Shown here in pieces: positions 45,437-54,531 of a DNA stretch of 64,000 nt. Source of the stretch: Phyllobacterium zundukense (GTDB lineage: Bacteria > Pseudomonadota > Alphaproteobacteria > Rhizobiales > Rhizobiaceae); the NCBI RefSeq assembly GCF_002764115.1, contig NZ_CP017943.1, positions 310,001-374,000 on the forward strand, given 5' to 3'. The translations under genes were made by a program, and so were the position numbers. The first letter of the stretch is position 1; every line of letters begins with the position of its first letter. The notes under the pieces are model-generated. The model was not told the origin of the DNA, did not search any database, and saw only the letters and a program-made list of their open reading frames with translations.

Positions 45437-46375
45437 ATGTGGCTTTACCTTTGTAAAAGAGTTGTCACCGCGATCACAATTGTAGTGATCGCGGTGACGC
45501 TTGTGTTCCTGATGATCCATGCCGTGCCGGGTGACCCCGCCACGGCGCTACTCGGCCCACGCGCGACGCCGGAAATGAAGGCGCAACTCCATCAGCAGAT
45601 GGGGTTGGACAAGCCGTTGATCGTGCAGATCGCTACCTTCTTCGGCGGGCTCGTCCGCGGCAATCTCGGTTTCGACGTGTTCAGCCAGAGGCCCGTGGCC
45701 GACATTGTCTTCGAGCAATTGCCCTATACGCTTGAGCTTATCCTGAGCTCAATCTTGTGGGCAGTCGCAGTTGCGGTGCCACTGGGCTGTTATTCAGCCA
45801 TGAGACGCAATTCAATGACAGACCAAGTCATTGGTGTCTTATCGGTCGCCACAATCGCCATTCCTTCATTTGTGATAGCAGTCTACGCCCTGCTGATATT
45901 TGCTGTCGCGCTTCGCTGGCTGCCGGCGATCGGGGCCGGGGAGGGTTTTTATGGTAGAGTGGTTCACCTTATTCTACCGGCATTTGCCGTTGGAGTTGGC
46001 TGGATTGGCTATATCTCTCGACTGATTCGGGCATCCATGCTCGAGATTCTTAGTGAAAACCATATTCGTATGGCTCGCTCCTTTGGGATTCCGGAATGGC
46101 GCATCGTTATGCGTTACGCGCTGCCGCTGGCGATCCTGCCGACTGTGACCATTCTTGGCGTAGGCATAGCGTGGCTTCTCTCATCTGCCGTTTTCATCGA
46201 GGTGATTCTTGCAAGACCTGGAATCGGCGCTTTGATCGTGAATGCAGTCACTACGCGCAACTATCCGATAGTAATGGGGGTTGTCCTCGTCACTACCGTT
46301 CTTACCGTTGTCGGAACAACAATCTCGGATTTGGTCGCTGCAGCCCTCGATCCTCGAACTCGCGAGAACCTTTAG
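45437..46375 (+). CDS. Peptide ABC transporter permease (DppB type)
   Basis: A 312-residue permease with six helices and the family opening H-A-V-P-G-D-P-A near residue 29. The coupling loop H-I-R-M-A-R-S-F-G-I-P lies in the second half. It starts 21 bases after the binding-protein stop. A perfect 14-bp hairpin lies within codons 10-21, which may lower translation or stop decay of the upstream message. Confidence 0.92.
   Translation: MWLYLCKRVVTAITIVVIAVTLVFLMIHAVPGDPATALLGPRATPEMKAQLHQQMGLDKPLIVQIATFFGGLVRGNLGFDVFSQRPVADIVFEQLPYTLELILSSILWAVAVAVPLGCYSAMRRNSMTDQVIGVLSVATIAIPSFVIAVYALLIFAVALRWLPAIGAGEGFYGRVVHLILPAFAVGVGWIGYISRLIRASMLEILSENHIRMARSFGIPEWRIVMRYALPLAILPTVTILGVGIAWLLSSAVFIEVILARPGIGALIVNAVTTRNYPIVMGVVLVTTVLTVVGTTISDLVAAALDPRTRENL
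45464..45498 (+). promoter_or_regulatory. Perfect 14-bp hairpin at the 5' end of dppB
   Basis: GTCACCGCGATCAC and GTGATCGCGGTGAC are perfect complements around a 7-base loop (AATTGTA). The hairpin is inside the coding region, 27 bases after the ATG. Stem-loops between binding-protein and permease genes commonly set their expression ratio. Confidence 0.65.
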
Positions 46376-46376
46376 C

Positions 46377-47270
46377 ATGTCGAGCGTTGAACTTATCCGT
46401 GACGAAGGGAACGAAGTGCCAAGCCCCGGCGCCTCTCTCACATTGCTTCGACAATTGCGCAAGAACTGTCTTGGCGTACTTGGGATCGCGCTGGTCGTTC
46501 TTGTGTTTGCGAGTGCAATCCTTGGTCCGTTCATTATTACCCATGATCCAATTCGGATCATGGTCGGGCCGCGTCTGGCAGATCCTTCGCTGGAGTTTCT
46601 GCTGGGCACGGATCACATGGGGCGCGACACATTCTCGCGCGTCCTCATGGGCGGCCGCGTCCCGCTTCTTGTCGCGTTCGTCTCCCTTGGCAGTTCACTG
46701 GCAGTCGGCCTCGTGCTTGGTCTCATCGCAGGGTTCGGGCCACGCTGGCTCGACAATTTGCTTCTGGTGGTCTTCGATACAATCCGCTCCTTTCCCGGCA
46801 TCATCTTTGCACTGGCCGTAATTGGGTTACTTGGGCCCAGTCTGGGGAGCGTCATTTTTGTCATCGCAATAACGTCTATGCCTATTTACGCGCGTGTTGT
46901 GCGTACCCAGACAGAGGCACTTCGCCAGAGCGAGTACATCGCCGCGGAGCGCAGCATGGGGGCGGGGACGACCCGCATCCTCACCGTGCACGTGCTGCCC
47001 AATGTTATCGGCCCGCTCCTCATTCTGGTGAGCATGGACGTGCCGGCCGTTATTGCCGTAGAGGCCGGTCTTAGCTTTCTCGGCTTGGGTGTGCGTCCGC
47101 CGACGCCCGATTGGGGAGCGATCCTCAACGATGGCTATAACTACATCAATCAGACGCCATGGATGGTCATCGCTGGCGGTATTCCAATCGTTCTCGCAAC
47201 GTTAGGCTTCACTTTTCTCGGCGAGGCGTTGCGCGACATTTTCGATCCCAAGCTGAGGAAAGATCTATGA
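46377..47270 (+). CDS. Peptide ABC transporter permease (DppC type)
   Basis: A 297-residue permease with the DppC start pattern (L-R-Q-L-R-K-N-C-L-G-V-L-G), L-G-T-D-H-M-G-R-D-T-F-S-R near residue 75 and the coupling loop A-A-E-R-S-M-G-A-G. The ATG at 46377 comes one base after the dppB stop, so an upstream extension in the same frame is not used. It pairs with DppB in the membrane. Confidence 0.92.
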   Translation: MSSVELIRDEGNEVPSPGASLTLLRQLRKNCLGVLGIALVVLVFASAILGPFIITHDPIRIMVGPRLADPSLEFLLGTDHMGRDTFSRVLMGGRVPLLVAFVSLGSSLAVGLVLGLIAGFGPRWLDNLLLVVFDTIRSFPGIIFALAVIGLLGPSLGSVIFVIAITSMPIYARVVRTQTEALRQSEYIAAERSMGAGTTRILTVHVLPNVIGPLLILVSMDVPAVIAVEAGLSFLGLGVRPPTPDWGAILNDGYNYINQTPWMVIAGGIPIVLATLGFTFLGEALRDIFDPKLRKDL

Positions 47271-48283
47271 GACGCGACGATTCGGTACCTCACACGTCTG
47301 CCCGTCCGCTTCTTGTGATCCGTGACCTAAACCTCGATTTTGGTACTCCGCGCGGTCGTATCCATGCTTTGCGTAACGTTTCTCTCGAAGTCCCAGACGC
47401 ACAAGTGGTCGGTGTTGTCGGCGAAAGCGGATCGGGTAAGTCAACGCTCGCCTATACGGTGATGGGCCTGCTTTCAGAAAATGCAGATGTGACGGCCGGC
47501 AGCATTTTGTTTGAAGGACGAGAGTTGTTTAATATGACTGCTCAGATGCGCCGGAATCTCCTCGGCGATCGCATTTCGATGATATTCCAGGACCCGATGA
47601 CCGCACTCAATCCGGTGCGGACCATCGAAAGTCAGATGATCGATGTCCAGCACCACGAACAAAAAAGTCGGAGCGAAAAGCGCGCAAATGCCATCAAAAT
47701 GCTTCACCGGGTCGGAATTCCCGACCCGCAAAGCCGCATCGGCGGTTATCCACATCACTTCTCAGGTGGCATGCGCCAGCGCATCTGCATCGCTATGGCG
47801 TTACTTGTGAAACCTGCGCTCCTCATAGCCGACGAGCCAACCACTGCGCTCGATGCAACGTTGGAGGTGCAAATCATCCATCTACTCAAAGATCTGCAAA
47901 AGGAGATGGGTTGCTCGATTCTGTTCGTCTCCCATCATCTCGGAGCTGTGGCTGAGTTGTGCGACCGGGTCGTCGTCATGTACGCGGGCGAGGTGGTCGA
48001 GCAGGGGCCTGTACGGGAGATCTTTCACAATCCCGCTCATCCGTACACGCGGGCGCTGCTCGAGTGCGATCCTGGGCGGCTCAAACAAAGAACGCGGACC
48101 TTGCCGACAATCCCTGGCGAGGTGCCCAGTCTCCTCGGTTCTCACAGGGGGTGCATCTTCAGCTCGCGCTGCCCTCACTCATTTGACCGGTGTGTGCACG
48201 AGAATCCGGTGGAGTACAGCATCGGCACAGGACAGGTCGCGCGATGCCATCTGCTCGATGAAGAACGACAGGTGTCGGCATGA
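47267..48283 (+). CDS. Peptide ABC transporter ATPase (DppD type)
   Basis: A 338-residue ATPase with Walker A G-E-S-G-S-G-K-S-T, signature F-S-G-G-M-R-Q-R and Walker B L-L-I-A-D-E-P. The C-terminal cysteine cluster (C-I-F-S-S-R-C-P, then C) is the region that binds an iron-sulfur cluster in Opp/Dpp ATPases. The ATG overlaps the dppC stop (ATGA) and its own stop overlaps dppF by 4 bases. Confidence 0.93.
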   Translation: MRRDDSVPHTSARPLLVIRDLNLDFGTPRGRIHALRNVSLEVPDAQVVGVVGESGSGKSTLAYTVMGLLSENADVTAGSILFEGRELFNMTAQMRRNLLGDRISMIFQDPMTALNPVRTIESQMIDVQHHEQKSRSEKRANAIKMLHRVGIPDPQSRIGGYPHHFSGGMRQRICIAMALLVKPALLIADEPTTALDATLEVQIIHLLKDLQKEMGCSILFVSHHLGAVAELCDRVVVMYAGEVVEQGPVREIFHNPAHPYTRALLECDPGRLKQRTRTLPTIPGEVPSLLGSHRGCIFSSRCPHSFDRCVHENPVEYSIGTGQVARCHLLDEERQVSA

Positions 48284-49335
48284 GTGCTCTTCTCCGCGTT
48301 CAGGACCTCGGCGTCCGCTTCCGGACTATGGGTCCGCTAACCGCGCTCGCCACCGGAACGGAAGCGCCCTTTCTCGATGCAGTATGCGGTGTGTCCTTTG
48401 AAATCCACAAGGGTGAGACACTGGCCCTTGTCGGCGAGAGCGGCTCAGGCAAATCCACCATCGCGCGTACGATCATCGGCCTGCAGCGGGCTGTAAGCGG
48501 CAGCATCAACTTCGATGGACAGGAACTCACGGGACTGAGTTCAGCCGAACGCAGGCCCTATTTGCGGCGCATGGCGATGATGTTTCAGGACCCTGTCGGT
48601 TCACTTTCACCCAGGCTGAAGGTGCAATCACTCCTGACCGAGCCTTTTCGCATCCATGGACTGAAGGATCGCGACGCCGCAGCTGAAGCAACGCGCCTGC
48701 TGCGCATGGTCGGCTTGCCCGCTGACTTCGCTCGCCGCTATCCCCATCAACTTTCCGGCGGTCAAGCGAGACGCGTTGGTATAGCGCGCGCCCTGGCGCT
48801 CAATCCTGACTTAATCATCGCCGACGAGCCGACGGCCGGTCTCGACGTCTCGGTACAAGGCGAGGTACTCAACCTTCTTGCGCGGCTTCAGGGTGAATTC
48901 GGCATCGCCATCCTTATTATCTCCCACAATCTCAATGTTGTGCGCCACATGACCGACCGCATGGCGATCATGTACCTCGGCCGCTTCATTGAAGTTGGCG
49001 CTACCGACGGTATCTTCGATCAGCCGCGTCACCCTTATACGGAGGCGCTGCTTGCGGCCAATCCGGAGCCTGACCCCGATGCAGTGCTCAACAGGATCGA
49101 ACTCAAGGGTGAGATGCCGAGCTTGTTGAGACGTCCGTTAGGCTGTGAGTTCCACACGCGCTGCCGCTACGCGCAGGACATCTGCAGTCGCGTGCTCCCC
49201 GAGCCTTCAGCATGCCAAGAGAACGCGGAGCACAGCGTCAAATGTCATTTCCCGTTGGGAAGGAAGGGGGCGTCGCAACTGAAGCAGCTGGCACTTTCTG
49301 TCGTGGCACCAACGTCAATCAACGGTAGCCAATAG
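48280..49335 (+). CDS. Peptide ABC transporter ATPase (DppF type)
   Basis: A 351-residue partner ATPase with Walker A G-E-S-G-S-G-K-S-T, signature L-S-G-G-Q-A-R-R-V and Walker B L-I-I-A-D-E-P. It also has the C-terminal Opp/Dpp cysteines (C-E-F-H-T-R-C-R-Y). It is the last gene of the transporter operon. The final 25 residues are not conserved in the family. Confidence 0.93.
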   Translation: MSALLRVQDLGVRFRTMGPLTALATGTEAPFLDAVCGVSFEIHKGETLALVGESGSGKSTIARTIIGLQRAVSGSINFDGQELTGLSSAERRPYLRRMAMMFQDPVGSLSPRLKVQSLLTEPFRIHGLKDRDAAAEATRLLRMVGLPADFARRYPHQLSGGQARRVGIARALALNPDLIIADEPTAGLDVSVQGEVLNLLARLQGEFGIAILIISHNLNVVRHMTDRMAIMYLGRFIEVGATDGIFDQPRHPYTEALLAANPEPDPDAVLNRIELKGEMPSLLRRPLGCEFHTRCRYAQDICSRVLPEPSACQENAEHSVKCHFPLGRKGASQLKQLALSVVAPTSINGSQ

Positions 49336-49599
49336 TGTGCCCCTATAGATGTCATCGCTCCACTTTAACGCTAGTGTGAAGGTTCTTTGACGCGACCACT
49401 ACTGGATCGCTAGTCCGATCGTTTAAGCGGTACAGCTTCAGTTCACCCAAGACCGGATCTTTATTATTAAACAAAAGGCGTGGAGTTCAAATATGATTGC
49501 AGTCGTTGAGAACGAATGAACTCAAATGCCGGATGGACACAGATTGGCGGGCAGAATTTTGCTTCCCGTTCTGGAGCGCCAACCCTGCTATTTTTGAGT
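49336..49599. other. Unassigned spacer after the transporter operon
   Basis: No gene or clear terminator. A weak resemblance to the 33-bp palindrome near 49.55 kb was judged too poor to list. Confidence 0.3.
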
Positions 49600-49870
49600 A
49601 ACTAACCTATCGCAAGCGACCATGGCACCGAAGCGCGCGATGAGACGACGCATCGTGTTTTTGCTGAAGCGGGCGATAGGAGGCGCAGTTCGACGACGAG
49701 TATTTGTTCCGAGCGGGAATTTGAGGGAAGGTATGGCCTGGATTGCAGCACAGGAATGGTGCGACGGCGGCGTTGGAATGCTGGGCATCTAGTGGGGCGG
49801 TTTCAACGGTTTTGCAACTGGCTTATCGCCGTTCAGCTGCGCTGAAAGCGGTGATCAGCATGACCTCACC
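49600..49870 (+). pseudogene. CocE/NonD hydrolase fragment
   Basis: Pieces of a third hydrolase are readable across frames: Y-R-K-R-D, then D-E-Y-L-F, A-W-I-A-A-Q-E-W-C-D-G-G-V-G-M-L-G-I, a stop codon exactly at the nucleophile Ser position, W-G-G-F-N-G, and L-A-Y-R-R-S-A-A-L-K-A-V-I-S. It lies just before the intact copy 2. Confidence 0.8.
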
Positions 49871-49926
49871 GTCGCCGCACCAAATGAAATAGAAATGTGG
49901 AAATCTAGAACCCTGGACGGTGAACT

Positions 49927-51930
49927 TTGAAAATTGAGTTGGGACCACGACCAATTACTGTAGTAGAGAACGTATGGATTCCACTTTCGGACGGGACGCG
50001 TCTGGCCGCTAAGGTTTGGCTACCCGAGGATGCCGATCACAATCCGGTGCCAGTACTGATGGACTACATCCCTTACCGCAAGCGTGAGAATACTAACGGG
50101 ATGTACCCTTATTTGGCTTCCTATGGATATGCTTGTGTGCGGCCAGACATTCGTGGATCGGGAGATTCCGAAGGACGCCCCCAAGACGAGTATGCTAAAC
50201 AGGAGCAGGACGACGGCGTCGAGATCATCGCTTGGCTCGCCAGGCAGCCCTGGTGTACCGGTAAGGTCGGTATGTTCGGGATCTCCTGGGGTGGCAATAG
50301 TGCACTGCAGGTGGCTGCCCGACGTCCACCTGAGCTCAAGGCGATCATAACGGTTTGCTCGTCTGACGACCTCTATCCCGAAGAGCCCTACACCGGCGGG
50401 TTACTCAACGATACTGTGTTCTTTGAGTGGGGGGTGCGTTGGCCCGCTTTTTGTGGACGTCCGCCCGATCCGGCAATCGTTGGGGAGCGCTGGCGCGACA
50501 TGTGGATCGAGCGTCTCAATAACCTGGACTACTACCCCATAAACTGGATTGCCCACCAGCACCGCGACGCGTTTTGGAAGCATAGGTCGATCAGCGAAGA
50601 CCACGGTGCCATTCAATGCGCCGTGTATGCCGTGGGTGGTTGGAACGATATTTATTACCGCGCGATACCGCGCATGCTCGCTAACCTCAAATGCCCGCGC
50701 AAAGGGCTGATCGGCCCGTGGGGGCACCAACATCCAAACAATGGCGACCCGGGGCCGGCGATAGACTGGCTCACCGAAGCGCTGCGTTGGTGGGATCACT
50801 GGCTTAAGGATATTGATACGGGCATCATGACCGAGCCGATGTACCGGGTGTGGATGCAGCAAGAGTCGACAATGCGCGGCATACACCAGAGTCCCGGCTG
50901 TTGGGTGGCCGAGGATAGCTGGCCGTCCCCGCGCATCAAGCCGCACCAACTCTATCTCACTAACCACGGACTGGAGAGCGATGCCGGCGCTGAATCGGCA
51001 CATGTTCTCAACCCTTTGCAAACGGTGGGAATAACGGCGCCTCGTCGGCATTGGAGAGACATCGACACGGAGGCGCCCACCGATCAGCGAATTGACGACG
51101 CTCGCTCACTGACATTCGATTCCGAGCCGCTTGAGGGAAATCTCGAAATTCTCGGTCAGCCGGCAGTCACTATCGAACTAGCGGTCGATAAGCCGGTTGC
51201 GTTTCTGGCCGTTCGGCTCAACGAGGTCGAGCCGGACGGCCTATCGAAACGAATCACTTATGGTGTGCTGAATCTGACGCACCGGGATAGCGATGAGTTT
51301 CCTGAACCACTGGAGCCCGGCAAACGTTACCGCATTCGCATGCCGCTGCAGGATTGTGCCCATGTTTTCAAAACGGGCAGGCGCATCCGTGTTGCAGTAT
51401 CAACCACGTATTGGCCGGCGTTTTGGCCGTCGCCAGAACCGGTGACGCTGACAGTTTATGCCGGTCGGTCCGAACTCGAACTGCCGGTACGACCGCCGCG
51501 CGCCGAGGACGGGAATTTGAAGCCCTTCGGCCCGGCATTTGTGCCGGCACCCACCTCCGGACGAACGGTGTTACAGGAAGCGCCAGCGCCAACCCGAGTC
51601 TCTGAATGGGATGCTGCAACGAGCAAACTTACCATCCGCACCGCCTGGGACGGCGGACAATACAGGATTGAAGCGATCGGCACAGAAGTGGGGTCGATAA
51701 CAAGCGAGGTGGTTGAAATACTTGACCAGGATCCGACCAGCGCTAACGTCCAAACGCAGTATATTGAGACGCTGAAACGCGGCGACTGGAACGTCCGCGT
51801 CGAGAGTAGCCTGCGTATGAGCTTGACCAAGGACAGCTTTTTGCTTGTGGGTCAGCTTAGGGCGCTAGACCACGACGCCGAAATCTTTACGAGGACCTGG
51901 AATCGTACGATCCCGCGCATGCTTGTCTGA
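49927..51930 (+). CDS. CocE/NonD-family hydrolase (copy 2)
   Basis: A 667-residue paralogue of the hydrolase at 41.5 kb with the same opening (I-E-L-G-P-R-P-I) and nucleophile Ser120 in G-I-S-W-G-G. I-R-G-S-G-D-S-E-G and G-P-W-G-H-Q-H are present. The start codon is TTG; the match to copy 1 from the first residue supports it. It follows the peptide transporter on the same strand after a decayed third copy. The two copies frame the transporter, which suggests they process the imported solute. Confidence 0.87.
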   Translation: MKIELGPRPITVVENVWIPLSDGTRLAAKVWLPEDADHNPVPVLMDYIPYRKRENTNGMYPYLASYGYACVRPDIRGSGDSEGRPQDEYAKQEQDDGVEIIAWLARQPWCTGKVGMFGISWGGNSALQVAARRPPELKAIITVCSSDDLYPEEPYTGGLLNDTVFFEWGVRWPAFCGRPPDPAIVGERWRDMWIERLNNLDYYPINWIAHQHRDAFWKHRSISEDHGAIQCAVYAVGGWNDIYYRAIPRMLANLKCPRKGLIGPWGHQHPNNGDPGPAIDWLTEALRWWDHWLKDIDTGIMTEPMYRVWMQQESTMRGIHQSPGCWVAEDSWPSPRIKPHQLYLTNHGLESDAGAESAHVLNPLQTVGITAPRRHWRDIDTEAPTDQRIDDARSLTFDSEPLEGNLEILGQPAVTIELAVDKPVAFLAVRLNEVEPDGLSKRITYGVLNLTHRDSDEFPEPLEPGKRYRIRMPLQDCAHVFKTGRRIRVAVSTTYWPAFWPSPEPVTLTVYAGRSELELPVRPPRAEDGNLKPFGPAFVPAPTSGRTVLQEAPAPTRVSEWDAATSKLTIRTAWDGGQYRIEAIGTEVGSITSEVVEILDQDPTSANVQTQYIETLKRGDWNVRVESSLRMSLTKDSFLLVGQLRALDHDAEIFTRTWNRTIPRMLV

Positions 51931-51959
51931 TATTTATCTCGGCTGTCGGAATAAGACAG

Positions 51960-52200
51960 TCCGAATGATCCACAATGGGTGGATAGACACCGATCTAAAC
52001 GTCAAGTTCATCGAGAGTATGCCTGACCCGGTGGGTTTCCGTCGGACGATAGGTAAAATACGTCCTGTCGGACGAACTGGAAAGCCGGAAGAGGTCGCGA
52101 GCCTGGTTGTGTGGTTGGCTTCTTCCGAATCCTCCTTCGTCACAGGTCAGGTTTGACAGTTGACGGAGGCCGTATGGCGAAACTGAGCTTGCCACAGTAG
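51960..52200 (+). pseudogene. SDR C-terminal fragment
   Basis: This matches the last 75 codons of the SDR at 27.3 kb: [25 protein letters not shown], and after a frame change [12 protein letters not shown]. It begins abruptly just after the hydrolase stop. A second copy of that SDR region was therefore once next to this hydrolase. Confidence 0.88.
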
Positions 52201-52563
52201 ATCAAGCTGAATTTGGCAGATGGCGGTGAGACGATGCTCGGTCCAAAGAAGACCGTCGGGTTTTCATGAGCGGATACGGCGGTCGCTAAAGGTGCTGAAC
52301 CCCTTCGAGAAGACGTGCATGAGCGGAGACATCGTCATTCTAAGGCAGGATGTTTTATGGAGCGCCTGATCTGGACTGCGATTGAGTTTTCAAGAACTGA
52401 CGATTGAGTTTTTTGCAGAGCCTAAATCGTTGAGTTTTAAAGAGTGCAAGTGTAGAAATCGTAGTAGAATGAAAGCAACAAGGGCGTACGATTGCGTATT
52501 TCTCATGAATAACGCTGTTCTGCGTTTGAGTATTTATTGGAAGTTATTTCGTGGAGACGATAG
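52201..52563. other. Leader of the aminotransferase gene
   Basis: No gene recognised. It becomes AT-rich toward gabT and carries operator candidate site 11. GAGTTTT occurs three times between 52384 and 52438. Confidence 0.4.
52384..52416 (+). promoter_or_regulatory. 33-bp palindromic operator, site 11 (weaker)
   Basis: The right arm GAGTTTTTTGC and the AACTG core fit the other sites, while the left arm is degenerate. It lies 148 bases before the aminotransferase start, with the T-rich arm nearest the gene as in the better sites. Confidence 0.4.
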
Positions 52564-53892
52564 ATGGTATCAAATGTTTCTCTGGACCAGCGCCGGAAGG
52601 AAGCTATCCCGGTAGGAGTCTCTTGTTCTTTTCCGATTTACGCGGATCGCGCACGGAATGCTGAGCTATGGGACGTGGAAGGACGGCGTTACATTGATTT
52701 TGTGGGCGGAATGGGTGCCTTGGCGGTGGGGCACTCTCACCCGGACATTATCGGTGCCGTTCAGGCCCAGCTCGATAGATTCAGCCACACATTCTTCGGC
52801 ACCGCTCCTTATGAAAGTTACATCGCCCTGGCCGAGCGCCTGAACGAGTGCTGCAAGGTCGGAGGGCAAGCCAAGACGCTCCTCGTTACCACTGGAGCCG
52901 AGGCGGTCGAGAACGCTGTCAAAATCGCCCGCGCGTACACCAAGCGCCGGGGTATCGTTGTCTTCGGGGGCGGCTTTCACGGTCGCACGCTGCTCACGAT
53001 GGCCATGACGGGAAAGGTGAACCCTTATAAGCAGTCATTCGGACCCTTCCCTGGAGATATCTATCGCGCGCCGTTTCCCGAGCCGTTCCGGGGAATCAGT
53101 GCCGAGCAGTGCCTTGCAGCGTTGGAAACCCTCTTTGAAACCGAAATAGAGGCGGCGGCCGTGGCGGCGTTCGTGATTGAGCCGCTTCAGGGTGAAGGTG
53201 GTTTCATCCCGGCTCCTGCCGAGTTCATGAAAGGCATCCGGAGACTTTGCGATAGCCACGGAATCGTCCTCGTCGCTGACGAAGTCCAGTCCGGCTTCGG
53301 ACGAACCGGCCGTCTCTTTGCGGTGGAACACTTCGGCATCGAGCCTGACCTTATTGCCATGGGCAAGAGCTTGGGAGCAGGCCTTCCGATTGCCGCCGTC
53401 GTCGGCAAGTCGGAAGTAATGGATTCCGTCGGCGTCGGTGGGTTGGGCGGTACATATGCCGGAAACCCGCTCGCCTGCGCCGCGGCACTTGCCGTGCTTG
53501 ATGTACTCGAAAAAGAAAACCTCCTTGTTCGCGCCCAGGAGATCGGTGCTCGTTTTGAACACGGCTTCCACCGTATGCAGAAGAAGAGAAATCACTCTGT
53601 GATCGGCGACGTTCGGGGCCTTGGCGCGATGATCGGCGTTGAATTGGTCGAAGACAACGCCGCGCGTACACCCGCTCGCTCGTTGACCGCCAAAGTGATC
53701 AAGGAAGCGGCAAGTCGCGGATTGCTTCTTGCGTCGGCAGGCCGTCACTTCAACGTTATCCGGCTCTTGGTTCCCTTGACCACGCCGGACGATCTCATCG
53801 ACGAAGCCTTGGAGATCATCGATCAATCGATTGGCTTCATCGTTGACGACGATCTTGGTTCCAGGAACTCGGCGTTCGCTCAAGACGGATGA
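52564..53892 (+). CDS. gabT: Class III aminotransferase, GabT-like
   Basis: A 442-residue PLP enzyme close to 4-aminobutyrate aminotransferases. Key segments are the early G-G-M-G-A-L-A-V-G-H, T-T-G-A-E-A-V-E-N-A-V-K-I-A, G-F-H-G-R-T, E-P-L-Q-G-E-G-G, D-E-V-Q-S-G-F-G-R-T-G, and the PLP lysine in A-M-G-K-S-L. It would move the amino group of GABA or a similar omega-amine to 2-oxoglutarate. gabD is 41 kb away. Other omega-amino substrates are possible. Confidence 0.87.
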   Translation: MVSNVSLDQRRKEAIPVGVSCSFPIYADRARNAELWDVEGRRYIDFVGGMGALAVGHSHPDIIGAVQAQLDRFSHTFFGTAPYESYIALAERLNECCKVGGQAKTLLVTTGAEAVENAVKIARAYTKRRGIVVFGGGFHGRTLLTMAMTGKVNPYKQSFGPFPGDIYRAPFPEPFRGISAEQCLAALETLFETEIEAAAVAAFVIEPLQGEGGFIPAPAEFMKGIRRLCDSHGIVLVADEVQSGFGRTGRLFAVEHFGIEPDLIAMGKSLGAGLPIAAVVGKSEVMDSVGVGGLGGTYAGNPLACAAALAVLDVLEKENLLVRAQEIGARFEHGFHRMQKKRNHSVIGDVRGLGAMIGVELVEDNAARTPARSLTAKVIKEAASRGLLLASAGRHFNVIRLLVPLTTPDDLIDEALEIIDQSIGFIVDDDLGSRNSAFAQDG

Positions 53893-53987
53893 GGGAGCCA
53901 TGATCTACGAAAGTCTATCCGAGGCATTTCACTTAATGAATTTCTGCCTGACTTTGGCTTAGTTGCCGGAAAAAGGAGAGAGCCGAG

Positions 53988-54465
53988 ACGACTTGCGCCG
54001 GAACCATACCTGGCTTTCAAGCCGAAGGTGGCGCTTGCAGCCAACAGCGGCGAGCAGACGCTGGTAGAACTGTCCCAGCAGTTCGATGTGCACGTCAACC
54101 AGACCAAGCAGTGGAAAGACCAGCTCCTTGAGGCGGAGACAGGCGTGTTTGGCGATGAAGCTAAAGCAGAACCGGCAGGTCCGACCGTCGATGTCAAAAC
54201 GCTTCAATGCCAAGATCGGAGAACTGACGTTAAAGAATGTTTTATCCGATGCGCTCGGCATCTTCAATACGGACCAGGGTCGCAGTTCACGTCCATCGAC
54301 GGTCGCGGCGCATGGCGCGACAATGTCTTCGTCGAGCGGCTCTGGCGGTCGATCAAATATGAGGAGGCTTATCTGCACGGCTACAACAGCGTGCCGGAGG
54401 CCCGAGCTTGGATCGGCCGGTATCTCCGTTATTATAATACCCCACACCCACATTCATCCCTTGTG
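53988..54465 (+). mobile_element. IS3-family element, internally deleted
   Basis: The orfA part (F-K-P-K-V-A-L-A-A, F-D-V-H-V-N-Q-T-K-Q-W-K, G-D-E-A-K-A-E-P-A-G-P-T-V-D) is joined, after K-I-G-E-L-T-L, to the end of orfB (F-N-T-D-Q-G, W-R-D-N-V-F-V-E-R-L-W, Y-Y-N-T-P-H-P-H-S-S-L). Most of the catalytic domain is missing, so it cannot move by itself. Confidence 0.85.
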
Positions 54466-54531
54466 ACCTGCTCCCGCCAACTTAACTGGAATTTTCCAAT
54501 AATGCCCCGGTTACGGGCTGAGGAGAATTCG

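Noticed and set aside
49530..49575. A possible twelfth copy of the 33-bp palindrome (AGAATTTTGC side)
   Set aside because: Only the T-rich end fits; the AAAGTCA arm is absent.
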